Position numbers and translations under genes: made by a program
In this document: positions 22,468 to 34,102 of the stretch, one piece after another
Layout: every line of letters begins with the position of its first letter
Numbering within the stretch: position 1 is the stretch's first letter
Assembly: GCF_023159225.1 (NCBI RefSeq)
Contig: NC_063175.1
Coordinates: 5,509,755 to 5,573,754 of the forward strand
From: Perognathus longimembris pacificus
Taxonomy: Eukaryota; Chordata; Mammalia; Rodentia; Heteromyidae
Direction of reading: 5' to 3'
DNA: 64,000 nt
The notes under the pieces: model-generated
Database searches by the model: none
What the model was told of the DNA's origin: nothing
The model's input: the letters and a program-made list of their open reading frames with translations, nothing else

Positions 22468-24149
22468 TCAATATTGAAATCTGCCAGTTGAAAATAATCC
22501 TTTTCTCCTTTTATACAATTATGCTCTCTATTTTCCCTTAATTTATTGAACTTATTCACGTCTTTTGGCTTCTAAGTGTAGTACTTTACTAAATTCTGGA
22601 TATCCCTTTTCTGTGATACTATTTATGTTTGTTTCTTGCTAATAAGCAACCCAAAAGTTCTTCTACCCAGGTCTTGGTTGTATTCTGAATGGTCTACTGA
22701 ACACTTCCCCTGGGCTTCAGTCTCATGTTTCTGTGAGCTTACAGTACAGACCTTACATTCCAAATACTTTCTGAGGACTTCCTGAATGTCCTTCCCCATT
22801 AGTAACTTCTGGAAATTACATGGACTCCATAAGTCCTTCCCAAACATTGAGAACAAAGGGGACTTTGGCAACCATTTTTAGCTCTTTTCTTTGCATAAGT
22901 GAGAGTACTTAGAATTTATGTCGCAAATGACACAGAGATCCTTTGATTTCTCCTAGTTTATTCTAGACATTCCTATTTATTTCACAGTTAAGATTCCACA
23001 TGATAACAGCTTTACTTGAGATGTCTGAAAGGGGATGTACAGGATTAAACTAAGGACTAGATTGTCATTGAGTCCTAATCAAATCACTCAAAACACTGGG
23101 CTAAGACACATCACAAATACCTGCCAACTAAACATAAATTTCTAGTGGTTGTTTTTTCCACTGTTCTCAAAAAAGTCCTTTAGTTATTCTAAAAGTAGTC
23201 TGATTTGGTTTTACTTTCTTACTGATTTCTGCTCATTTCCACTAAAATAGATCCTTTCAATGTTTGCACAGGCTCATAATGAGAGCTGGCTTTCCTGCAA
23301 GCAAATGGAAAGAAAGTTAATGGATGGGAAATGGATTTATTAGAGTCTCAGAAATTCCATGTGCTTCAAAGTATGCCTTGATTCCAATGAAAAGTCCAAT
23401 GTAATGAAGCAATCATACAGTAAATTAGAGTGACAATTCTAAATTGGAAACTAGTACATAATAAAAGAACAAGCAATACATTTCAATACAAGAACCCTTG
23501 TTCTAGGAAAACAAGATGCACATCAATAGTGACCCTAAAAGGTATCTGAAATACATGTGAAGATGTCACTTCCTAGCTTCTACTCCAGAGGTCTTTATAT
23601 TCCTGGGATTTGGAATACAGGATAGAGCTTGTGGTTTCAGTAAGTAGGTGGGCTTTGTAACCATATGTCTGAGATGATATAACCTAGACAAATGCAGTCT
23701 TCTAGACATTATTTTGAAATAACAGGATACTTTCAGGAAGTACAATGGCATCTACGTGCTGATTAAGAAAAAGTAAAGTCATCGAAATGAGACAAAGAGC
23801 AAGATATTGAGAAAGGCAGATTAAAACTCAAATACATAGTCCTGTAAAGATGGTGGAACCAGGAATGGAGAGGGGGCACTTCGAGAGACTGAGCACCTAC
23901 CCAGCATTAGCAAAAAGTCCTCACAAAAAACAGGAAGTGGAGCAATCGGACATGTTAACATGAATATTCCTACAATAACAATGTAGGAATTTAAATTACA
24001 AATTTATGATAAACAGAGAACTATGGTGCTAAGGAGAGTTCATTATAAAATTTTTCTCATTTTAGTCTTTTGTGCTTGCCAAATCTTAACATTCCAAAGT
24101 TAACAGCCATTATGTCATAAAATTATTATGCATGATATACTTTTGTCTC

Positions 24150-24184
24150 ATAAATGTACTATATCATAAATATAGTACATTTAT
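24150..24184. repeat. Perfect 15-bp inverted repeat
   Basis: Arms ATAAATGTACTATAT (24150-24164) and ATATAGTACATTTAT (24170-24184) are exact reverse complements around a 5-nt spacer. Confidence 0.97.
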
Positions 24185-24284
24185 AACAAAGCATAGTATA
24201 TTTAGACACCTTTTAAGATCTGGCATGAATAAAACATAGCTGAAGTTAGAATTTTTTCCCAAGAGCAAAGTCTTCAGGTTTGGA

Positions 24285-24313
24285 ATTTACTATGGATTAT
24301 TTCCATAGTAAAT
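24285..24313. repeat. Perfect 12-bp inverted repeat
   Basis: Arms ATTTACTATGGA (24285-24296) and TCCATAGTAAAT (24302-24313) are exact reverse complements around TTATT. Confidence 0.97.
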
Positions 24314-25363
24314 ACTAACAATATTATTTATTATGGATTATTTCTGTTCTCTGAATTTTGTCACTCTACAGATATGCTGTGGGCTGCCTACAAAAAAAAA
24401 AGAAAGGAAAAAGGACACATTTTTGTATCATTTCTGCAAAGCAAGAGGTGGCAATAGTGTAAGAATGTGATCTATGATGGTGCCTCTGTTCTGGTAGATT
24501 ATACCTTTCTTGGAAACAGCACACCTCAGTAGATAAGAAACAAAAAGGAACATGAAAGAGGGTACACTTTTCAATCTTCTCTGCTGCACTGTCAGTTTTA
24601 CTAATCACTGTCAGTCACTCACACTACCTAATCTATTGATGAAAATGTGAGTTAAAAGTCTCACACCCAGAATGTCCTTTCAGGAACCATGTCTTTCAGA
24701 AAGGAAAGTGAGATATGATACAGTATAAATGGAAAGTGAGGGAACGAAAAAGAATTCTATTAATGATAGGAAAGAAACTTAGTTTCTACAGCTTTCTTGT
24801 CACTGTATTATGATATACCTTTGCTCTACTCATTTTGTAAGTTCTCAAAGCACTTCACAATTATTAATCAGCTCAGAATTTCATTAGACAAATACTGAGT
24901 GCATTATGCACACACGAAGCTGTGATGCACATTCAGATTTATAAAAGATCCTTTAGAACATTTTGTACTTTTTATTAGGATTCCCCAAACCAAGAAATAG
25001 AAACATTTTTACCAATTTATAGAATGTGGCCATTTCTGGCTTCGATATCAGTTAAGCTATTTCTATCAAATTAACACATTACCAAGTTTTTGGTTAGTGG
25101 ATCTATCCATTTATGTCAAACACAGGACAAATAATGTTTAATTATATACACGATAGGCAGACTCTCTACTATCTACATGAACAATGATATTTTGGGAAAT
25201 ACTGTTTAGTTATTAAACTACATCAAGCTCTTCACCAATTACATTTTTTAATTATGAAGGTCCTCAAACTAAGGCAGTAAGATGTATCTGTTCTCTTTTT
25301 AAAGTAGATTGTTCAAAGTAGACTATTTGAAAAACTTAAGTGGGAATAGTGCTTTTTTTAAAC

Positions 25364-25364
<1 letters not shown>

Positions 25365-25389
<25 letters not shown>
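25365..25389. repeat. (TG)n microsatellite at SINE tail
   Basis: About 12 TG units followed by GCGCGCATGTG lead into the tail of a minus-strand chimeric SINE. Confidence 0.95.
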
Positions 25390-25391
<2 letters not shown>

Positions 25392-25397
<6 letters not shown>

Positions 25398-25619
25398 TGC
25401 TGGTATTGGGGTTTGAACTCAAGTCCTGGGTACTGTCTCTTAGCCTTTTTTCTCAAGGATGATGTTCTTATCACTTGAACCACTTCCAGCTTTTTTTTTT
25501 TTGGTAAGTTGGAGTTAAATCTCATAGACTTTTCCTGATGATCAGGCTTCAAATCTTGATCCTCAGCTCTCAGCCTCCTGAGTAGCCAGGATTATAGGTG
25601 TGAACTATTGCCACTTGGC
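25392..25619 (-). mobile_element. Chimeric B1-like/tRNA-like SINE
   Basis: TGCTGGTATTGGGGTTTGAA, TTGGTAAGTTGGAGTTAAAT, and CTCAGCCTCCTGAGTAGCCA with GGATTATAGGTGTGAAC are present. Confidence 0.88.
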
Positions 25620-25629
25620 TACAATTCAT

Positions 25630-25810
25630 ATACAAACATACATACATGTGTGTGAATATATATGCATGTTATATAGTGCATATTATAATTTATTGTATAC
25701 TATATATAAGATTATATATCATATACAATACATAATTATATATAATTATATAATTACTATAATTATATCTAGTACATATATTATGTACACATAATTATAT
25801 ATATTATATA
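25630..25810. repeat. AT-rich, locally palindromic stretch
   Basis: Long TATA/ATAATTATATAA runs between two minus-strand SINEs; it probably derives from the second SINE's A-rich tail and has strong self-complementarity. Confidence 0.8.
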
Positions 25811-25811
25811 G

Positions 25812-26005
25812 TGCCAATTCTGGGGCTTGTACTCAGGGCCTGGTTCTTGTCTTTGAGGCTTTTCACTCAAGGTTAGTGCTCTACCACTTGAACCACAGCT
25901 CTACTTCTGGTGTTTTAGTGGTTAACTGGAAATAAGAGTCTCAGGGACTTTCCTGCTTGTGCTGGCTTCCAACTGCGATTCTTAGATCTTAGCCTCTGGT
26001 ACCTG
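25812..26005 (-). mobile_element. Chimeric B1-like/tRNA-like SINE, interrupted
   Basis: GTGCCAATTCTGGGGCTTGT, CCACTTGAACCACAGCTCTA, GGTTAACTGGAAATAAGAGT and TTCTTAGATCTTAGCCTCTG; its far head end is cut where a B1-like unit begins. Confidence 0.82.
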
Positions 26006-26140
26006 ACATGGTGTTCATATTTTTTGAGAGACAGGATCTTGGTATTGTCCAATCTGGCCTCAAACTCCTGGCCCCAGCGATCCTCTTGCTTGGTCTCCCA
26101 AGTATTTGGGCTACAGATGTGAACTATCATAACTGGCTTG
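26006..26140 (-). mobile_element. B1-like 7SL-derived SINE
   Basis: GAGAGACAGGATCTTGGTAT, CAATCTGGCCTCAAACTCCT, CCAAGTATTTGGGCTACAGA and GAACTATCATAACTGGC follow the reverse complement of a B1/Alu left-monomer layout. Confidence 0.75.
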
Positions 26141-26329
26141 ATGAGCTTATGAATAGATGGGCTTCAAATTTCTTCTGAATTAGAATTAGAATTCTAATTT
26201 TACATTGATAAAATGTAAAATTTTTAAATTAAGTCATGTTTAAAACTAAGATTTATTCCTGCAGAGAAGGATAAAGTAGTCAAAAATGCCCCTTTTGTCA
26301 ACCCCTTATGCTGTGGGCCACTTCTAGAG

Positions 26330-26830
26330 GTAATTTCTGTTAATATTTTTCATGTTTTCCAATTTTTCCATGTATTCACATCTGCTTCATTTAAAAACAA
26401 ATGTCATTATGGTATAGATACTATTTTGCAAAATGATTTTCACCAACAAGAGCTAATATGTATTTAAATGATGAGTCTGTGATTAACAGAATCATTATAC
26501 AAGGTCACTTAAATTGCTTCTAGTTTTCTGCTACTGTAAACATCATTATAATAAACTTTCATGAGTGTATACACATGCACATTTATTCTATAATACATTT
26601 GCTGCATAAAATTTCTTCAAGTAAAATTAAAGGTCAAAGAGTAATTATATTTTAAATTTTAATAAAGACTGACAAATTGCCTTCCAGTGGAGCACATACA
26701 GGACTATGTGGCTTAGAATTAAACTTATTAATATTTGCTAATCTAAATAGGTGAAAAATGATGTCTTATTTTAATTTTCACTTAATCATTATGATTTATC
26801 AGTTTGCTCAATACTTATCAGCTATTAGAA
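26330..26830 (-). mobile_element. Ancient L1M-type fragment
   Basis: The order GCTACTGTAAACATCATTAT, ACAAATTGCCTTCCAGTGGA and GGTGAAAAATGATGTCTTAT matches the reverse complement of old mammalian L1 3' sequence. It is heavily diverged. Confidence 0.6.
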
Positions 26831-27344
26831 TTTCAGTTCTTGGCGTTGCTTGTGGAATTATTTTGTACACTAGAAAATACAGATCTCTTAACTTGCCTTT
26901 ATGGAGCAAGAAGAGAGGTTGTCACCAGACAATAAGCTTTGCTCTGATTTGTTATCACAAATAAAAAAACTAAATGAAATATGTTATCACAAATGAAAAA
27001 CTAAAGAACAATATGACTTGTAGGTTAGCTTTTTAAATGTTCATGACAGATTTACTATGACATTAATAATTGAGTTTGGAACTCAGTGATTACCTCCAGT
27101 TGGAGTATCACTTGATTAGCTAGTATATTTCATATCTATGTATAGACAGGGGAATAGGTCATGAGCCAAAGTCATTTTAATTTCAGAGTTGCTATAGGGC
27201 TGAGCTAGACCAATGTGCGAGATCAAACTTGAACTTGCAGCCTGCCTTGTAAAAGGATGGTGTCCACATCAGCCACTTTGTTGTAGATTGCCAGCTCCCT
27301 AACATGCTTGGTGGTACCATATAAAATAATCCAAAATAACTTAC

Positions 27345-27387
27345 TTCGAATCTGTTTTTTAATTTCCTTAGCGGGGTCCAACCAATT
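27345..27387 (-). CDS. EPB41L3: EPB41L3 micro-exon: end of FERM F1
   Basis: A 43-bp exon encodes NWLDPAKEIKKQIR plus the first base of the next codon. It carries the WLDP-KxIKKQ motif that closes the F1 lobe in 4.1 proteins. The acceptor is CCTTTTCAG before AAT at 27387; the donor is CGAA|GTAAGT, a consensus site, after 27345. It enters at phase 0 and leaves at phase 1. Skipping it would shift the frame, so it should be constitutive in any FERM-containing mRNA. Confidence 0.96.
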
Positions 27388-28020
27388 CTGAAAAGGAAAT
27401 GACATTTTTGAATTTGAATCAGAGGAGGACAGAAATGTTGATTAGACATTGACACGCTCTAAATGCACAGAGTGAGGTAGTGCGGGCGGACCCTCCCCAC
27501 AGTGGTCCTATCTAAATGGCCTTCTGTCAAGCCCGGGAGGGCTCAGATACTAGTCTACTTTGTGTACAATTCATGACTGACAATATTCCTTTTCTTTTAT
27601 AATCATTGCCTCCAGTGATTTGAACTAGCATGGGAACGGGGGAAATAGTGGTAGGAGGTCCTACATTCAAACAAGATGCACATAATTTGACACACAGACA
27701 CCATAGACCTTAATTCTTCCCCTGGGGACTTCTAGGATTACAGGTAATTTTTTAAGGCATCTACCAAAAATTTTGTAATTAATAATTATTTGCTTAAGAT
27801 TTGTGAAGAATCAGGTTTTTAATAACAAAGGCAGACATTTTCTAGTAACTTCAGTCAGAATAAGCCTGAACCAAAATAGGTAACATGTAATAGCAAAACT
27901 CAGTTTTTAGACAATAGAAGCAAATTCCCCTCTCAAGTAATTGTAAGGTAAAGCTTTGAGTTGATGACTATATTCAGGTGAAAGCATTTACTGACGTGGT
28001 ACTTTAAACATTAAACACCT

Positions 28021-28260
28021 GAGAGACAAAGGATAAAAAGGCAAAATGACTCCAAAAGCAATACTTACAAAACCATTTGGTGTAAACCAACTGAACCACT
28101 CATGGGGGGGGGGGGGGGAAGGAAAGGGGAAGGGGAAAAGGGGGAAATGAGGGCTGAGGTAACAAATTGAACAAGAAATGTACCCACTGCCTTATGTGTG
28201 AAACTGTAACCCCTCTGTACACCACTTTGACAATAAATAAGCAATTATTCAGGAAAAAAA
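28021..28260 (+). mobile_element. Truncated L1 3' end with target duplication
   Basis: GAGACAAAGGATAAAAAGGC, a G-rich purine tract, GGTAACAAATTGAACAAGAA and CACTTTGACAATAAATAAGC, then an A tail. Flanks ACATTAAACACCT (28008-28020) and ACATTAAATACCT (28261-28273) differ at one base. Confidence 0.9.
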
Positions 28261-28346
28261 ACATTAAATACCTACAAAATGTATTAGAACAGGTGTCAGG
28301 TCAACAAATGACCCACCTCATCTTCTGACTGCGCATGAATGTAAAA

Positions 28347-28475
28347 GTTGAGTGCCCGTGGCTCATGCCTATCATCCTAGCTATTTAGGAGGCTGAAATT
28401 AGAAGGATCTTGGACCAGAGAAGTCCATGAGATTGTTTCCATAAAGGGAAGCTCAAAGCGGAAGTGAGCACCCAT
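28347..28475 (+). mobile_element. Diverged chimeric SINE, truncated
   Basis: GTGCCCGTGGCTCATGCCTA, TCATCCTAGCTATTTAGGAG and GGACCAGAGAAGTCCATGAG retain the head; the tail is degraded. Confidence 0.65.
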
Positions 28476-28890
28476 GATCCCAGGGATGACGGAAGCCTAA
28501 AGTAGGCAGATTGGTATTCAGTCAGCATTTTTCATAGGGAACTGCCATGGTAGTCCAGGTCACAAACTCTTCTCATACATTACGATGATATGAAAGTCTT
28601 TTCTATGTAAGTATACAAACATTTGATTTTCATGAGCTTAAATAATCCAGTGCTATATGTAATTCCAAAAGGCACCCTGTAAAACACTGGTAACTGTGCA
28701 TAACCTCAAGGCTGTAGAGCAGAAGAGCTGACTTACTGTTTCAAAACATCCAAGGATGGAGAAAGTTATCAAGGGTTTCCTTCATGGAGGATGATTAACA
28801 GCAGTTAGGGACTCAAGTCACAAATGTGTCCATGCGAGGGAGAGGTGAGAAAGCCATATAATGACAACATTTCATATTTTTATTTCTCAC

Positions 28891-28995
28891 CTTCTGGTTT
28901 TCAGCATCTCGATACGTGAGGCCAAAGTAGTCTTTTTCTAGTAGGTTCAGATGCTCGCACACTTTATCAAATAGCACTTGCCCTCTGGAGCGTTT
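28891..28995 (-). CDS. EPB41L3: EPB41L3 exon: FERM F1 lobe
   Basis: Thirty-five codons run from [10 protein letters not shown] through [13 protein letters not shown] and form the middle of the F1 (ubiquitin-like) lobe. The [18 protein letters not shown] segment is diagnostic of 4.1-family FERM domains. The acceptor is CTTAG before AAA at 28995 and the donor is AAG|GTGAG after 28891. The length of 105 bp matches the family exon and both ends are phase 0. It is separated from the previous exon by a 30.3-kb intron, the longest here. I see no divergence from the remembered mammalian protein. Confidence 0.97.
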
Positions 28996-29966
28996 CTAAG
29001 GGAAACAGAACAGAAAAATCAAGTCCATATTCACAGCCAATCTTCCCAATGGCTGCATATAAACTGGGTCAAACTTAGAACGTGGCTTGCCACAACTGTT
29101 CAGTGGGTGACTGACAACCGTCATTACTTTATCATTTCCTGCTTAGTGAGAGTGATTCTCAACCTATAAAAAAGCCACCGTTGCAAATGAACAAAGAAAA
29201 CCAAGCACAGTGAGGCTAAGTATGTACATAGGACTGGGGGAGGCATCAAAAGTACAGTAATAATAATGTGGTGCTTTACAATCAGATGAAGGCTGCATGC
29301 ATTCCACACTGTAGTCATCCCAGTAGACACTGGACTTTGGTTTTTATGTCAGGAAGATTCTTTGTAATAGTTTCCATCAAAATAGTATATATAAACTTAT
29401 TCCAGGGACAGCACACATGGAATGGTAAGAAGCCCATAGTGGAAAAGAAACCCACAGATGCTACACTGCTGGTTGCTCTAAATGTCCGTGTTGTATGATC
29501 CTGAGCCCAGAAAAAAATATTAGCTGTTTCCTCTCCCAGTCAAAACACCCCAACTCATTTAAAACAGTATTTCAGGCCTCACTCAGAAATTCTGCGGATC
29601 ATTTCCCAAAATCCTATTAAATTATGCTCATTATTTTTGAGTTTTCTACCTTAAACTTCAGTCTTATGACATTCAAAATCTCTTGATTTCTTTGAAAATA
29701 CTGTTTATAATTTTAAAATTTATTTTTATTGTCAATGTGATATACAGAGGGATTACAGTTACATATATTAAGTAGTGAGTACATTTTTTGTCCAACTTGT
29801 TACCTTCTCTCCCACCTTCCCTCTTCCCCAATACCACCCCCCCCAGTTGTGCAGTTAGTTTACAACATATTGTCTTTTAAGTATTGCTGTTGCATTGGTT
29901 CACCATTGACCTTTTGTCTCATCATTTTAGTGTTCCCCTTCCCTTTCCTAATTCAGACAAACATAT

Positions 29967-30480
29967 ATACAATGCCCAGGGTAGGGAAGGAAAGGGGAAT
30001 ATCAAAATGTTAAGACAAAAGGTAAAAGGTAAGCCAATGCAACAGCAATATTTATAAGACAATATGCTGTAAACCAACTGTACAACTTGGGAGGTGGGAC
30101 AGACTTGGGGAAGAGAGAAGGTAGGAGAAAAATGAGGGAGGAGGTAACAAGTTTGATAAGAAATGTACTAACTGCCTTATAAATGAAACTGTAACCCCTC
30201 AGTAAACCACTTTGACAATAAATTAAAAATAATCATAAATAAATAAAATACTCAGGGTACCAGAATCAAATACAATGACAACAGGGGCTAAGTCATAGGG
30301 AAGATGAACAGAAGAAAAAAGAAACAATTTCACATTGTATGTTAAAAATAACAACATCAACAAGTTGAACAAGAAATGTACTCACTACCTTACATATAAA
30401 TCTGTAACCCCTCTGTACCACACTTTGACAATAAAGAAAAAAGTTTAATAAAAAAGTAAATAAGAGAAAAGGAAAGAAAA
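29967..30480 (+). mobile_element. L1 3' ends inserted in opposite orientation
   Basis: AAGGGGAATATCAAAATGTT, GGTAACAAGTTTGATAAGAA and CCACTTTGACAATAAATTAA form one plus-strand L1 3' end, and a second ACTTTGACAATAAAGAAA end follows at about 30440. They split the surrounding minus-strand L1. Confidence 0.8.
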
Positions 30481-30777
30481 AAATAACATCAATGATAAAC
30501 CGCTTGTTTCCATATTTTGGAGCTCATTTCACTTAGCATCATCTTATGTGATCATATGCACATAGCTATTGAGCTACTGTGGTCATTTTCTAGGACTATC
30601 CTAGACATATACTAATTATTACCAATGAGGGAAACCATAGAGTCTGTTTCTTTGGGTTTGGCTCACTTCACTTAGTATAATTTTTTTTTCTAAGTCCTTC
30701 CAGTTCCTTATGAATGGGGCAATATCATTCTTTCTTATGGAAGCATAGAATTCCATTGTGTAAATGTACTGCAATTT

Positions 30778-30955
30778 TTTTTTGCCAGTCCTGGGGCTTG
30801 GACTCAGGGCCTGAACACTGTCCCTGGCTTCTTTTTGCTCAAGCCACAGCGCCACTTCTGGCAATTTTCTGTATATGTGGTGCTGGGGAATTGAACCCAG
30901 GGCCTCATGTATACAAGGCAAGCACTCTTGCCACTAGGCCATATCCCCAGCCCGC
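30778..30955 (-). mobile_element. ID-like dimer SINE nested in L1, with internal deletion
   Basis: Flanked by TGTACTGCAATTT at 30765-30777 and 30956-30968. The CTCAAGCCACAGCGCC junction lacks the roughly 22 nt usually found between TGCTCAA and GAGCCACAGC. Confidence 0.93.
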
Positions 30956-31800
30956 TGTACTGCAATTTCTTGATCCATTTATCTACTGAGGTGCATCTGG
31001 GTTTGTTCCATATTTTAGCAATGATAAATAATGCTGCTATGAACATGATTGTGATTTTAGCTTTAGTGTGGCCTTGTTTGTGATTCTTTGGGTAAATGCC
31101 CAGAAGTAGGGTTGCTGGTCATAAGGAAGTTCTATGTTTAGCCTTTGGAGGAACCTCCACACTGCTTCCCACAGTGGTTAAACGAGTTTGCATTCCCACC
31201 AACAGTCTAGTAGGGTTCCCTTTTGGCCACATCTCCACCAGCATCTGTTGTTATTAGTTCTCTTGATGATGGACATTCTTACTGGGGTAAGGTGGAATCT
31301 CAATGTTGTTTTGATTTGCATTTCTTTTATGGCCAGTGATGCTGAGCACTTCTCCATGTGTCTCTTGGCCATTCTCATTTCCTCTTCAGAAAAGTCTCAA
31401 AGTTTTTAGCCCACTTATTAATGGGCCAGTGTTTCTTTGAGGATTTGAATTGGGGAAACTTAATTTTTTGAGTTAAAAGTATATTTTAAATGTGAGGTCC
31501 TTGTTTGTTTTATGGCCAATGAAAAATCTTCTCCCAATCTGTGGGCTTTCTGTTTTTCTTGCAAGCTATGTCCTATGTCATGCAGAAGGTATGCAGTTTG
31601 ATGCAGTACCATTTATCTAACCTTTCTTTGATTTGTTGTGTTTCTGGGTCTTTATTAAGAAAATTTCAACCTGTGCTGAGGAGCCCTAGTGTTTCTCCTA
31701 TTCCTTCCTGCAATGTTTGCAGGGTATTTGCTTTTACCTTGTAGTCCTTGATCCATTTGGAATTAATTCTGGTGCAGGGTGATATATAAGGGCCTAGCTT

Positions 31801-32170
31801 TATGCTTTTAAGATTTTATCTTTTAAAATTTATCTTTAAGGGGTTGAGAATGTAGCCTAGTGGTAGAGTGCTTGCCTCATATACATGAAGCCCTGGGTTT
31901 GATTCCTCAGCACCACATATACAGAAAAAGCCAAAAGTGGCACTGTGGCTCAAGTGGTAGAGTGCTAGCCTTGAGCAAAACGAAGCCAGGCACAGTGCTC
32001 AGGCCCTGAGTTCAAGCCCCAAGACTGGCAAATAAAATAAAATAAAATTTATCTTTAAGTAGTTACACTACACAAAGGAGTTACAATTTAACAAAGTAGT
32101 ATATGAATACAATTAATTTTGATCAATGTAACCCTTTTCATTATTCTCCTCCATCCCTCCCAGGAAAATA
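31801..32170 (-). mobile_element. Possible further L1 3' fragment, split by a SINE
   Basis: AGTAGTTACACTACACAAAG, GAGTTACAATTTAACAAAGT and CATTATTCTCCTCCATCCCT resemble a diverged L1 3' UTR in minus orientation. Confidence 0.45.
31841..32043 (+). mobile_element. ID-like dimer SINE with 16-bp target duplication
   Basis: Complete plus-strand copy: GGGTTGAGAATGTAGCCTAG, CAAGTGGTAGAGTGCTAGCC, ending CCCCAAGACTGGCAAATAAA. Flanked by AAAATTTATCTTTAAG at 31825-31840 and 32044-32059. Confidence 0.95.
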
Positions 32171-32999
32171 AATACCTCTTAGAGAATTCAACATAGTAAA
32201 ACATTAAGTTTAAGAATTTTAGTATTTTAGTTATGCTATCTAAACATGTGGTGTAGAGATATGTGCTATATTTTGGACTATCAATCATTGAGAAAGGGAA
32301 AGGTTTTCATCTGGGGGGGGGGAAATCATCAATCAGCTTAATTTATTTTGACTCATTGTAGTATGTTTTTATTGAATTCTTCAAAGGTCTTTAAACATGG
32401 CCTTGAAGTCTGCAATGTATTAGCTGACAACAATTAAGCTAAATTGCTTTTTTGTTTCTGGGGTACTAATACTTTATATTAATATGCTAAGTATATTTGT
32501 CTTTAAGATTTAATGTATTAACAATGAGACATATGAAAATTGATAAATTATGCCCATGCTAAAAAAGGAAACATTCAAAAGACCTGTTCATTGTTTATGT
32601 TACTATGCAAGTATAATTATGTTTAAAGTTAATTACTCAGTCCCTTCAAGCATGACTGTTCAGGAAAAAGGATAAATGGATGATAGAAAAGTAAAGATTA
32701 AACTGTAGCTAGCTAAATAATCAATGACATATTTGGGAAAAATTATTTTCATAAAGTATGAAAACAAATTATTTGTTAGAAAATCTGTGTAACATTGTTC
32801 ACTGAATATAAATAATAAGTACAATAATGAAATGCTGCCTCCTGGCTTAGGTCTTTTACTTATAAATAATAGCTTAGTGCCTGACAAATTGTAAAGTTTA
32901 CACAAAACATTGGTTTTAATATTTCCCTTGCTATAACAGTGCAAAGCACAGAGAAATTGCATGGGACGGCAGTATTACATGATAGCTCGGGGCAGTGGT

Positions 33000-33190
33000 T
33001 ATAGAATCAGCTTAGAGCTGGGTTCAATCTTTAGTATGTGTCTTTCAACCATGTGAATAGTTTTTCCCTCTGCAAAATAGACATCTACTTCTTTGAGAAT
33101 AGTTGACACTAAAATAACATACTCAGACTTGGTCCAGTGTCAACACTCATCACATATTCTATAACTATTAACCACTATTATAGCCTAGTG
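33000..33190 (+). mobile_element. MIR fragment
   Basis: GCAGTGGTTATAGAATCAGC, AGAGCTGGGTTCAATCTTTA and CCCTCTGCAAAATAGACATC follow MIR consensus order. Confidence 0.65.
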
Positions 33191-33317
33191 ACTGAAAATG
33201 GATGGAATATTGAATATTGAATGTATCATTCATTGTATATAGTTTCTATAGAAGCATGTATATAATTTCTGGTAGTATAAGAAGCAGTGTTAGTGTTTTG
33301 CTCTGTTTTTCAATGCA

Positions 33318-33850
33318 TTTTTTATTGTTACTGTAAAGGTGATAGTATCTAGTGAGTATCATTTCTACATCTTTTTATCCTTTGTCCCACCATTCCCCTT
33401 ACCCTTCCAAATACAGATAAATGAACAAACAAGACAAAAGGAAAAGAAAATAACTACAACAAAGAACAACACCTCTTCCCTCCATTTCCTGGAGATCATT
33501 TTGATAAGTATTATTTTAATGATCAGATGCACATAGCTATTGTGCCTTTGTGTTCCTCTCCTAAGAATTGTTGCTGTCTTCAGTTACCCATTCCCTGTAT
33601 ACTATCTAATTGCATTAGCTACACTACATTGTTAACACACATACACACATACATAACAGTGACCATCCAAGTACTTTCTCATTAAGTAAACAAACAAACC
33701 TTATACAAATACAAGACAAAAATGTTTCTATTTCAGCCTCTGCTTCATTCCACACCTCCTATGTACTTTGGCCCAACAGTCCAGGATCAGCCTTAACTGG
33801 AGGCATTTTTTTCTGAATATGGGACAGGCTCCCTGGTCCTACAGTCAATT
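33318..33850 (-). mobile_element. Diverged L1 3' region
   Basis: TTATTGTTACTGTAAAGGTG, CTACATCTTTTTATCCTTTG and CAGATGCACATAGCTATTGT parallel the reverse L1 3' UTR seen elsewhere in the window. Confidence 0.6.
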
Positions 33851-34102
33851 AGCCATCTTTTGGAGAATTAAGCACAGATTGCTGTACTAAATAATGACAT
33901 ATATCTCATCTATGTATATAGACCACATATTTTCTTATTGAATGTTCTAAATGCATCTTGAACACGATAAATTTTAAGACAATGAAATAGTGGTCCATCT
34001 CCTGTACTGGCCATATTTTTTCCTAGTCATATGAACCTAGACCAGTTTTCTAGAATCTGCTGTAGATGATTATATGAACTGGAAAAAAAGACATTTCTAC
34101 CT

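Larger units (their letters stand above)
21933..27344 (-). other. Intron between 43-bp exon and F1/F2 exon
   Basis: The intron is 5412 bp. It holds a 25-bp tandem duplication (22418-22467), two perfect inverted repeats near 24150-24313, (TG)n (25365-25389), SINEs at 25392-25619, 25812-26005 and 26006-26140, an AT-rich palindromic stretch (25630-25810) and an ancient L1 piece (26330-26830). The 22500-24100 stretch has no recognisable element. Confidence 0.7.
29706..31800 (-). mobile_element. L1 3' region, interrupted by an opposite L1 and a SINE
   Basis: The 3' end lies at 29706 (plus: TTTTATTGTCAATGTGATAT, CCACCTTCCCTCTTCCCCAA). The element stops near 29965, resumes at about 30500 (GGAGCTCATTTCACTTAGCA) and continues through GCAATGATAAATAATGCTGC, CTTCCCACAGTGGTTAAACG and TTGATTTGCATTTCTTTTAT to about 31800. 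Order and content match the end of L1 ORF2 plus 3' UTR in reverse. No intact ORF remains. Confidence 0.82.

Noticed and set aside
31188..31409. Open frames in the L1 region
   Set aside because: They are short, mostly antisense readings of L1 ORF2-end sequence that is truncated and interrupted.
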